Source: an uncultured Eubacterium sp. (GTDB lineage Bacteria > Bacillota_A > Clostridia > Lachnospirales > Lachnospiraceae). From it: a stretch of DNA of 9,559 nt. This document shows positions 1-5,298 of the stretch, piece after piece (the stretch's first letter is position 1; every line of letters starts with the position of its first letter). Below the pieces are notes generated by a model. It did not search any database. It had not been told where the DNA came from and saw nothing but the letters and a program-made list of their open reading frames with translations. The position numbers were made by a program, and so were the translations under genes. The stretch covers positions 1 to 9,559 of the forward strand of contig CAQBGY010000107.1 of the NCBI GenBank assembly GCA_948759685.1. Direction: 5' to 3'.

Positions 1-46
1 ACCGTTGTACTGCGAGGTACCCGGGGTTCGAATCCCTGTCTCTCCG
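1..46 (+). tRNA. tRNA-Ser, 3' part (5' end outside window)
   Basis: This is the 3' part of a class II tRNA. A long variable arm is visible (GTAC at 7-10 pairing with GTAC at 17-20), followed by a T-arm with stem 22-26/34-38 around the loop TTCGAAT (27-33), the acceptor strand TCTCTCC (39-45) and a G discriminator at 46. A long variable arm with a G discriminator points to serine, since leucine and tyrosine tRNAs normally carry A there. The anticodon lies outside the window, so the isoacceptor is unknown. The gene serves as the integration site, and the element leaves its 3' end intact. Confidence 0.9.
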
Positions 47-47
47 C
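35..47. repeat. attL core, 13 bp (CCTGTCTCTCCGC)
   Basis: This copy overlaps the end of the T-stem and the acceptor strand of tRNA-Ser. It is identical to the copy at 9406-9418. Recombination between the two would release the element circle and restore the tRNA locus. Confidence 0.93.
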
Positions 48-81
48 AATAAACCTTGATAATTAGCGGTTTATAAGATTT

Positions 82-126
82 ACACCCAGTTTTACACCCT
101 ATAACGTAAAACTGGGTGTTTTGTTT
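82..126 (+). terminator. Element-borne terminator hairpin downstream of tRNA-Ser
   Basis: A perfect 14-bp inverted repeat, ACACCCAGTTTTAC at 82-95 and GTAAAACTGGGTGT at 106-119, has a 10-nt loop and is followed on the plus strand by a T-rich run (119-130). This fits an intrinsic terminator for the tRNA transcript, whose own terminator now lies 9.4 kb away at 9454-9488. The same hairpin could weakly stop the cargo operon on the minus strand, although the run after it there is poor in U. The repeat also carries the motif ACACCC that recurs near the integrase gene, so it may bind integrase as well. Confidence 0.75.
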
Positions 127-785
127 TATTTAAGATTTTCGTTTTTATAGATTTTTCTTTTTGTGATATATGTGCTAGTCATAATATCAATTAACGATTT
201 CCCTTTTATGATTACAGATGTGTCTACAATCAGGAAAAACAATAAAATAGTCATGTAATAATTGATGTCGAAAGTAAATCTTAGGCCTACTGCGGCTATC
301 ATTAAGAGTAGTAATAAGAAACAGCGTTTGATAATTTCTTTTTCTGTTGTTGGTTGATTATTATCGGAAGCAACAGTAAGTCCACATAGAAATTTGCCTA
401 GTGATGCACGAAATATCCATTCCCATAAAAGATAATATATAAAATTTACAATTATAAAAAGCCCCGTTATTTGTAAATCCCAAGATAGGGTTTCACCTTT
501 ATGTGGAGCTATTAATTCAGGCTTCTTTAATATTTCTTTATGACATTGAACCCATTTTTCTGTACTTTCATAAATAGTATTGCCATAAACACTATGCATT
601 GCTTTATATGTATCCTGAGAGGGATAAGATGATGGGGCTGCATCTAATAGGGCGTAATAACTTCCTAAATGAGAAGGCATTCCATAGGGAGATATACATA
701 AAGCACTAATAATAAATAATACAAGGATTAAGACTTTGTCTATTAAAGAACTTGATAATCTTCGCATAAAACTAATTTTTTCCAT
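126..785 (-). CDS. RDD-family multi-pass membrane protein (cargo gene 4)
   Basis: A 219-residue inner-membrane protein with about four hydrophobic segments, near residues 17-32, 105-125, 155-170 and 176-194. RDD-family marks are visible: Arg9 and Asp16 ahead of and within the first segment, the SLGK-type motif after the second segment (126-138, RASLGKFLCGLTV), Arg154 before the third, and Asp200 in SLIDIMTST near the end. A long insert at residues 33-104 between the first two segments should face outside. RDD proteins are poorly understood; some members have been linked to ion transport. The ATG at 785 lies 3 nt after the TGA of the preceding gene, so it is probably translationally coupled. 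It is the last gene of the cargo operon and is AT-rich like its partners. The RDD call is fairly firm; its role here is unknown. Confidence 0.8.
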   Translation of the reverse strand: MEKISFMRRLSSSLIDKVLILVLFIISALCISPYGMPSHLGSYYALLDAAPSSYPSQDTYKAMHSVYGNTIYESTEKWVQCHKEILKKPELIAPHKGETLSWDLQITGLFIIVNFIYYLLWEWIFRASLGKFLCGLTVASDNNQPTTEKEIIKRCFLLLLLMIAAVGLRFTFDINYYMTILLFFLIVDTSVIIKGKSLIDIMTSTYITKRKIYKNENLK

Positions 786-788
786 AAC

Positions 789-1547
789 TCATTTTTTATT
801 ATTCCACTTAAATGTTTTAATTATATTTGAAAAATCTGTTTCCCATTTTCTTATATCGTCTTGTCTATATGATAATATTATTGTTGCAAATAGATTGTCA
901 TTAAAAAAATAATAATTGCAGACGTGAGTACGGGAATTATTTGCTCCATTTCGCACATATTCAACTTCTATTCCGTAAGTATCTTCAATCTTAATCCATC
1001 GCACTTCTGGTTGACCTAAAATTTTATATTCATAAGAGTTCTGTTTTGCTAGTTCTTGAAATGTATGGATGTCTTCTATAGTCAAATCTTCGTAATCTGA
1101 AAATTTAGGGTATTCTCCTAGACTTCCTTTTTGGATATCTATTATAATTCGGCAATATGTTTGATGTGCTTCAGGAGTATTAACAGATAGCCCTTTCTGT
1201 TGAAAAACAACATTATTGCTATTTATTTTATGTCCATGCCAACTAAGTTTTTTAATATCTTTAGTGTATAAATCATTACTTTGCCTTAGTTCAACGGTAG
1301 GAGGTACGCTAATAGAAAAAGCATTGGCTATTATGTATTTAGTCCAGTTCTTGGGTGGAACATAGTTTTTTGTTGTGTTAGGTACTATATTTTTGTTTTT
1401 GACCGTTACATTATCATAGTATCCAGCTTTATATTTTTCTAGGTTCTCTTTTCTTTGGTCTTTTATGTAATTATGGTAACCGTTAATAAGAAAAAGGATA
1501 CAGCTAATTGCAATAGCTATTGCAATATTATAATTATGTCTTTTCAT
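789..1547 (-). CDS. Membrane-anchored exported protein of unknown function (cargo gene 3)
   Basis: A 252-residue protein from the ATG at 1547. A GTG at 1574 would add nine residues but overlaps the upstream gene, whereas the ATG sits 5 nt after that gene's stop and fits the tight spacing of the operon. A basic start (MKRHNYN) leads into one hydrophobic segment at about residues 5-24 with no lipobox cysteine, so I read it as an uncleaved signal anchor. After a low-complexity linker, a globular domain of roughly 180 residues starts near the KYIIANAFSISVP stretch and ends with alternating strands and a helix (NYYFFNDNLFATIIL, then a WETDFSNIIKTFKW helix). The layout recalls small alpha/beta domains of the PsbP/Mog1 type, but that is only an impression. 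I do not recognise the family. It is probably exposed outside the inner membrane next to the RDD protein. Confidence 0.75.
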   Translation of the reverse strand: MKRHNYNIAIAIAISCILFLINGYHNYIKDQRKENLEKYKAGYYDNVTVKNKNIVPNTTKNYVPPKNWTKYIIANAFSISVPPTVELRQSNDLYTKDIKKLSWHGHKINSNNVVFQQKGLSVNTPEAHQTYCRIIIDIQKGSLGEYPKFSDYEDLTIEDIHTFQELAKQNSYEYKILGQPEVRWIKIEDTYGIEVEYVRNGANNSRTHVCNYYFFNDNLFATIILSYRQDDIRKWETDFSNIIKTFKWNNKK

Positions 1548-1551
1548 ATTT

Positions 1552-1803
1552 TTAGGATAATTCTTTAAATCCACGATAAATCCATATAATAGCTACATAA
1601 GTAATGACTTCAACTAACAGAGTGAAGAAAAAAGTGTTAACCTTTTCAGGATATTCATGTACGGTATAAACAATAATAAGACAAGCAAAAACAATGAGAA
1701 GTCTATTATAACCTTTGGGTAATGGAAACCAATAATTAAACCAATTGTTTTTTACGTAGTAATTTTTTTTCTCTTTTTGGGGAGTAATATCTTCTATTTT
1801 CAT
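1552..1803 (-). CDS. Small membrane protein of unknown function (cargo gene 2)
   Basis: An 83-residue protein with a polar, lysine-rich start and two hydrophobic segments, at about residues 34-49 (LLIVFACLIIVYTVHE) and 58-76 (FFFTLLVEVITYVAIIWIY), joined by a short loop. It is therefore likely an inner-membrane hairpin. The ATG at 1803 lies 3 nt beyond the TGA of the preceding gene, and its TAA lies 5 nt before the ATG of the next one, which argues that it is a real, coupled member of the operon. No motif identifies a function. It could be a subunit or anchor in a complex with the neighbouring membrane proteins. Confidence 0.7.
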   Translation of the reverse strand: MKIEDITPQKEKKNYYVKNNWFNYWFPLPKGYNRLLIVFACLIIVYTVHEYPEKVNTFFFTLLVEVITYVAIIWIYRGFKELS

Positions 1804-1806
1804 GTG

Positions 1807-2256
1807 TCATTTATTTAGTAGAATTCCATAGAAAAAACCACTAATGGCAAATAAGCAAAGAATTATAATCCCTGCTATATTCCATCTTTTTTGGTATATT
1901 TCAAAATTTGTTGCTGATGACCAATCTTTTTTCTGCCATGAAAGTTTATTGCCTTGTAAGCCTAAGTACAATGAGATAGCTATGTCTATTATGAATAATA
2001 GATAGAAGGTGTTAGTGATTAGTCCTAGTAAAATGCCAAAACAAGATAGTATAGGCATACCATTCCAAAATCCCCATAAATGCCATAAAGAGAATGCTCC
2101 CCAATTAAAATCGTTTATATTGTTTGGAACTTTTTTTTCATCATAGGTAATTTTGAATATTCTGTGACAAAATTTGCAAGACGTTATTATTGTTGTTTCG
2201 TTGATGTATTTGTCAACGTTCATCTCTTTGCCGCAGTTTGGACATTCTTTTTCCAT
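1807..2256 (-). CDS. Zinc-ribbon protein with C-terminal membrane segments (cargo gene 1)
   Basis: A 149-residue protein. The start is a zinc ribbon: Cys5 and Cys8 in CPNCG, then Cys27 and Cys30 in CKFC. After a linker, an aromatic stretch at about 50-66 (FNWGAFSLWHLWGFWNG) precedes hydrophobic segments near 69-80, 84-101 and 126-146. The FNWGAF...W pattern and a later W-rich loop (LSWQKKDW) resemble small DUF2628-like or zinc-ribbon membrane proteins common in Bacteroidetes; that family link is tentative. The ribbon should lie in the cytoplasm. It is the first gene of the cargo operon, transcribed behind a leader of about 260 nt that contains a very long hairpin. Its ATG follows an AT-rich stretch with no strong Shine-Dalgarno site, as is usual in Bacteroides. 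Confidence 0.78.
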   Translation of the reverse strand: MEKECPNCGKEMNVDKYINETTIITSCKFCHRIFKITYDEKKVPNNINDFNWGAFSLWHLWGFWNGMPILSCFGILLGLITNTFYLLFIIDIAISLYLGLQGNKLSWQKKDWSSATNFEIYQKRWNIAGIIILCLFAISGFFYGILLNK

Positions 2257-2270
2257 ATATGAAAAATGAA

Positions 2271-2292
2271 GTCTTTCCAGTTCCTTAAAGAC
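2271..2292 (-). promoter_or_regulatory. Short hairpin in the cargo leader, close to the first start codon
   Basis: GTCTTT at 2271-2276 and AAAGAC at 2287-2292 form a 6-bp stem with a 10-nt loop, ending 14 nt before the first cargo ATG (2256). It could affect ribosome access, but it is short and unproven. Confidence 0.3.
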
Positions 2293-2307
2293 CTTTTATT
2301 AAACACT

Positions 2308-2478
2308 GAAGCGTGGAACTGCAATGCTCACATCTTCAATCGGAGGCCCTAGGAAAGCCTATACAAACAGATGTACCAATAGCAGCCCACGCTATAGCGT
2401 GAGAACCACTATGCTATCATCGTTTGTATGTCTGGGAAATTTCCTAGGTTTCCGACTGAACGATAAGCATAACGCTTC
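2308..2478 (-). ncRNA. 171-nt nested hairpin in the cargo operon leader (structured RNA or DNA element)
   Basis: This segment folds almost completely on itself. Arms pair in order: 2308-2314 with 2472-2478 (7 bp); 2324-2328 with 2466-2470 (5 bp); 2335-2356 with 2440-2460 (about 20 pairs, one mismatch, one bulge, two G-T pairs); 2361-2373 with 2418-2429 (12 bp, one bulged A); 2379-2384 with 2412-2417 (6 bp); and a top hairpin at the palindrome CACGCTATAGCGTG (2388-2401). A promoter-like -7 box at 2524-2531 lies just upstream on the minus strand, so the RNA would be a leader that runs into the cargo operon. No U-run follows it on either strand, so it is not a simple terminator. Alternatives are a free small RNA of 6S-like shape or a single-strand replication origin. 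The fold is seen in the sequence; the role is inferred. Confidence 0.6.
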
Positions 2479-2523
2479 TAAAAATTCTAATATGTTTTGG
2501 AGAGAGTTTTGCTCAATCCGATG

Positions 2524-2556
2524 CAAAAATATGAAAAATAATTAAATAACCCCAAC
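2524..2556 (-). promoter_or_regulatory. Bacteroidetes-type promoter for the cargo operon
   Basis: On the minus strand a -7 box TATTTTTG (2531 down to 2524) matches TAnnTTTG exactly. A GTTG at 2556-2553, one base off TTTG, lies 21 bp upstream, within the usual spacing for the -33 element. Transcription would begin near 2517 and give a leader of about 260 nt before the ATG at 2256. Confidence 0.55.
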
Positions 2557-2590
2557 TAAATATATTTGAATTTTCTCATTTTCTTGTGTT

Positions 2591-3937
2591 TTATAACCTG
2601 AATCCCCTTTTGGGGGTGTCCTCTTCTTTTTGGGTGTGGCTTACACCCAGTTTTTCTTTGAGTTCCTGAAACTTCATTTTAAACCATTCGAGTATGGGTA
2701 TACCGTCAATGCACAGCCGGAACTTTCCTTTCTCCTGCGGATTTCTCTCTACGGTTGCCGTCGAGTGGTCTGTCCTGAACTTTTCCCGGTGCTCTTTCGA
2801 ATAGAGCCTTCCCTTGAACTCTACGGGTTGTAGGGTGACGATTTGCCTTGTCAGTTCCTCGGTGAACCCCACTTCCCGGCATTGTTCGGCTATGGGCAGC
2901 AGTTCCGTTACGATAGGGAAATAGGTGTCTATCTGTTCCAGTCTGTTGTCGTATTCCCTGATTTTTTGCTGGTAGTTCCGGTCTATCTTGTTTATCTCGC
3001 TGTTGTGGCGGTGCTCCATTTTTGTCTGTTCCCTCTGTTCGGCTTGTACTTGTCTTTGCAGATTGGCTATATTCTGCTTCAAGCCCTCATTCTCCGCTTC
3101 CAGCCTCTTGACCTTGCTGCCGCCCAAAAGAGAACTCACCCCGTCCGCTATGGCTGTGGTGGCGTTCACCGCCGCCCCCTTCATCTTCTGCACGTTGATT
3201 TCTCCCTTGACCTTTTTCAGTTTCTTCTGCGCTTCCTCTTCCAGCCCCAGCAGGGTTTCTATGTTCTCCTGCAGGCTGTCTTGTTGCTCTACCAGTTCCT
3301 TGTAGTATTGCATGGTGGAGATGTGTTTTGCCAGTGAACCGTCTATTCCTCTTTGCAAGCCGTATTTGCTCATGGCTTGTGCATAGGTGTCCTGATAGTG
3401 TTTCAGCCTGTGCCTTGCCATGACGTCATCAGCACACAGCCGTACATCCTGCGTGTTCTTCTTGCGGTATTTCTTTTTCCCGTTCTGTTCTTCCTTTCTG
3501 GCTTTCCTACGCTCTCCGGTCACTATCGGTACGATAGTGGCGTGTATGTGAGGTGTCTTCTCATCCATGTGCAGGACTGCCGATACGAGGTTCCGCTCCC
3601 CATATGTTTCCCGTAGCCATTTCAGGTTGTCGTTGCACCAGCCGTCAAGCCTCCCGTCCTCTTCCATTTGCTTCATGTCCTTGTTGCTTCCGGTGAGCAG
3701 CACCCGGATTGCCTTCACCTGGTTGGTGCCCACCTTGCGTCTGATGCCTGCCGTCTCTATCCGGTGTGCTATCGCCTGCGTACGATTCTTCACTCCTTCG
3801 GGGAACTGCACCAGTTCCCGGTTCAGGTGCGTGCGCATTCTGTCCGCGTTCTTCGGGTGGACGGTGCGCTCTATGTGTGTGGACATTGCGCCGTCCGCAC
3901 CATTTGCCTTTTCCAAATGCAAAACTGCATATCCCAT
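2591..3937 (-). CDS. mobN2: MobV-family relaxase (Mob/Pre), mobilization protein
   Basis: A 448-residue relaxase that nicks oriT and leads the transferred strand into a recipient. The MobV signature is intact. HIER at 21-24 aligns with the HNER motif holding the catalytic His22 of pMV158 MobM. Asn30 and a conserved HLNREL follow. The metal-binding motif HMDEKTPHIH places His123, His130 and His132 at the same spacing as His126, His133 and His135 of MobM. Residues about 205-330 are rich in Glu, Lys and Gln and form a coiled coil typical of these proteins; a basic, poorly structured tail follows. It corresponds by position to mobN1/mobN2 of NBU elements. The start at 3937 is supported by the MGYAVLHLEK beginning, typical of the family. 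The oriT-like cluster lies directly upstream. It looks complete and functional; the exact symbol is by analogy. Confidence 0.93.
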   Translation of the reverse strand: MGYAVLHLEKANGADGAMSTHIERTVHPKNADRMRTHLNRELVQFPEGVKNRTQAIAHRIETAGIRRKVGTNQVKAIRVLLTGSNKDMKQMEEDGRLDGWCNDNLKWLRETYGERNLVSAVLHMDEKTPHIHATIVPIVTGERRKARKEEQNGKKKYRKKNTQDVRLCADDVMARHRLKHYQDTYAQAMSKYGLQRGIDGSLAKHISTMQYYKELVEQQDSLQENIETLLGLEEEAQKKLKKVKGEINVQKMKGAAVNATTAIADGVSSLLGGSKVKRLEAENEGLKQNIANLQRQVQAEQREQTKMEHRHNSEINKIDRNYQQKIREYDNRLEQIDTYFPIVTELLPIAEQCREVGFTEELTRQIVTLQPVEFKGRLYSKEHREKFRTDHSTATVERNPQEKGKFRLCIDGIPILEWFKMKFQELKEKLGVSHTQKEEDTPKRGFRL

Positions 3938-4007
3938 AACTGTAACACATTTTTTCGGTTAATACTTCCCCCTGCCTTGTTTCCATGCCGCATGGCTTCG
4001 GGGTTTC

Positions 4008-4104
4008 AAAAGGGGCGGCGTCCCTTTTGCTCATTGGGGCTTTTTTAGCAATGCGTGCATTGCGTGAAGAAAAAGCCCTAATGAGCTATGGCTTTTTCAA
4101 AGCC
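4008..4104. other. Predicted oriT: cluster of three hairpins upstream of the relaxase gene
   Basis: The gap before the relaxase gene holds stacked inverted repeats. AAAAGGG (4008-4014) pairs with CCCTTTT (4022-4028). A 16-bp stem joins 4030-4045 (CTCATTGGGGCTTTTT) and 4070-4085, with one G-T pair; inside it GCAATGC (4048-4054) and GCATTGC (4057-4063) form a second perfect stem. GGCTTT (4090-4095) pairs with AAAGCC (4099-4104). A further small repeat CCATGC/GCATGG is at 3983-3995. Placement just upstream of a MobV relaxase and this hairpin content are typical of oriT. I cannot assign the nick site. One of the hairpins might instead end the primase transcript. Confidence 0.65.
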
Positions 4105-4122
4105 TTCCGGTGGCATGTGCGG

Positions 4123-5091
4123 TTACATCCTGATGCCTTTGCCTTTCCTCTCCGGTTGCTCTGTCTTCTGTTGGCTTTTCTCCGGTTCCGGCTTCTCACG
4201 CCTCCGTTCGGATTGTCCGTTCTGTTTACCCCGCAGGAAGTCGTTCAGGTCGTTGTAGCCTCCGTATATGTGCGACGCGTCCCGGATGCGCAACCCGTAT
4301 TCCTCCCGCAGTTCCTGAACAGCTTCCATTCCCGCCTTGTCGTTGTCGAGGAAACAGTGGATGCGCTCGTAACCGCCCAATGGTCGGATTGCCTTGGAGA
4401 GGTTGGAAGTCGAGTTCAGTACGATGTAGTCCTGCCCGTCAAGGTCGGGACGGTCAGGACACCTTTCCAGCCGCAGGGTGAGGAAGGAGAGGTAGTCCAT
4501 GAAGCCCTCGAAGAGGTAGCAGGTCTCCTTCGGCTGTTCCTGCTGTATGTGGGTGATGTCCTTCGGTGCTATGCAGCCTTTGAAGAGCTTGTTACGTATC
4601 TCGTAGCCTCCCGAACGGTTGGGGAAGCCGACGGCAAAGTAGGGTTTGCCGTCGGTCAGATAGCGCACCTCCCTGCATTCTCTTTTTGCTAGTTCCGTAT
4701 TTATTCCCCTCTGCCGCAGATAGGACAATAGGGCGGGGGAAGAAAGCGGCACCACCTCCAACTGCTGGAAGCTTGGTTTTGAGAGTGGTTGCCCGCCAAA
4801 AGAGAAGGATACCGGGCGCACGCTGGGTGCCTGCTCCGCTATCCGTTCCAAGAGGTAGGGCAGACTGTCGGATGCGTAGAGTTCCCGCGCCAGTGCGATG
4901 ATGTTCCCGCCCCTGCCCGCGCCAAAATCGTACCATAGGTTGCGTTCCATGTTCACCTTGAAGGACGGTTCCTGCTCGTCCCTGAACGGTGACTTGTACC
5001 ATAGGCTGTCTCCCTGCCGTCTTACCGGGTTGTAGCCAAGAGTGTGCAGATATTCCTCTATGCGTATCTGCTTTGCTTCATTCGTATTCAT
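4123..5091 (-). CDS. prmN2: Toprim-domain DNA primase-like protein (NBU PrmN homologue)
   Basis: A 322-residue protein with a primase-type N-terminal domain at about 10-85 (PFRDEQEPSF and a WYDFGAGRGGNIIALA region). The cysteine ligands of a CHC2 zinc finger are absent: the usual CPFH-type start reads KSPFRD. A Toprim domain at about 188-285 has Glu195 in YLFEGFMDYLS and the acidic pair Asp249/Asp251 in CFLDNDKAG, the metal-binding residues for nucleotide transfer. A charged, disordered tail (about 290-322) ends the protein. It likely primes synthesis on the excised circle or the transferred strand. In NBU1 the gene in this place, prmN1, is reported to be needed for excision. It lies between the predicted oriT and the inverted-repeat array at 5132-5282, which may be its origin or its promoter region. 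Confidence 0.87.
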   Translation of the reverse strand: MNTNEAKQIRIEEYLHTLGYNPVRRQGDSLWYKSPFRDEQEPSFKVNMERNLWYDFGAGRGGNIIALARELYASDSLPYLLERIAEQAPSVRPVSFSFGGQPLSKPSFQQLEVVPLSSPALLSYLRQRGINTELAKRECREVRYLTDGKPYFAVGFPNRSGGYEIRNKLFKGCIAPKDITHIQQEQPKETCYLFEGFMDYLSFLTLRLERCPDRPDLDGQDYIVLNSTSNLSKAIRPLGGYERIHCFLDNDKAGMEAVQELREEYGLRIRDASHIYGGYNDLNDFLRGKQNGQSERRREKPEPEKSQQKTEQPERKGKGIRM

Positions 5092-5131
5092 GTAAATTTC
5101 TGTTTAAGTGGATATTGTTTTTTCTTTTCGC

Positions 5132-5282
5132 CCGTACATGTTTGCGGTACGGTCTGTATATATCCGCTTCACTTCACTTCCGTATATATAGGTACGGGAA
5201 TGAAGTGAAGCGGTTCTTACCATATTCTGGAATATTCCACTTCACTTCACCATATATATATACCCCGGTTGACGTGAAGCGG
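5132..5282. other. Iteron-like inverted-repeat array, candidate replication origin
   Basis: The 207-bp gap between the ATPase and primase genes is packed with repeats. CCGTAC (5132-5137) faces GTACGG (5147-5152). A 21-bp stem joins 5164-5184 and 5193-5213, with one mismatch and one G-T pair, and its outer arm is CCGCTTCACTTCA. A related pair, CCACTTCAC at 5237-5245 and GTGAAGCGG at 5274-5282, flanks a TATATATATA tract (5252-5261). The 9-mer CCGCTTCAC thus occurs four times, twice in each direction, around AT-rich DNA, as in origins bound by an initiator. The adjacent RepA-like ATPase and primase support that reading; a promoter-operator for the primase operon is the main alternative. Confidence 0.5.
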
Positions 5283-5298
5283 TTTCCAGTCTGCGCCG

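Noticed and set aside
1548..1574. GTG start for the anchored exported protein
   Set aside because: It overlaps the upstream gene, while the ATG at 1547 fits the 3-5 nt spacing of the operon and places the hydrophobic segment near the N-terminus.
126..2256. Known resistance, restriction or CRISPR cargo
   Set aside because: None of the four products has motifs of such enzymes, and no CRISPR-type repeat array occurs anywhere in the window.
2340..2455. Invertible promoter segment (phase switch) between the long inverted repeats
   Set aside because: The segment between the main arms (2357-2439) is itself nested pairing and has no TAnnTTTG box on either strand, and no dedicated invertase gene is nearby.
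2308..2478. Retron or integron attC reading of the long hairpin
   Set aside because: No reverse transcriptase or integron integrase is present in the window, and the core motifs of attC sites are not seen.
2324..2545. Open frame of 73 codons on the plus strand between the cargo and the relaxase gene
   Set aside because: It runs straight through the long hairpin, has no recognisable domain and no promoter or ribosome site on that strand. The pairing explains the sequence better than coding does.
2630..4692. Several long plus-strand open frames opposite the relaxase and primase genes
   Set aside because: They are reverse-strand shadows of well-supported genes; their translations show skewed composition and no domains.
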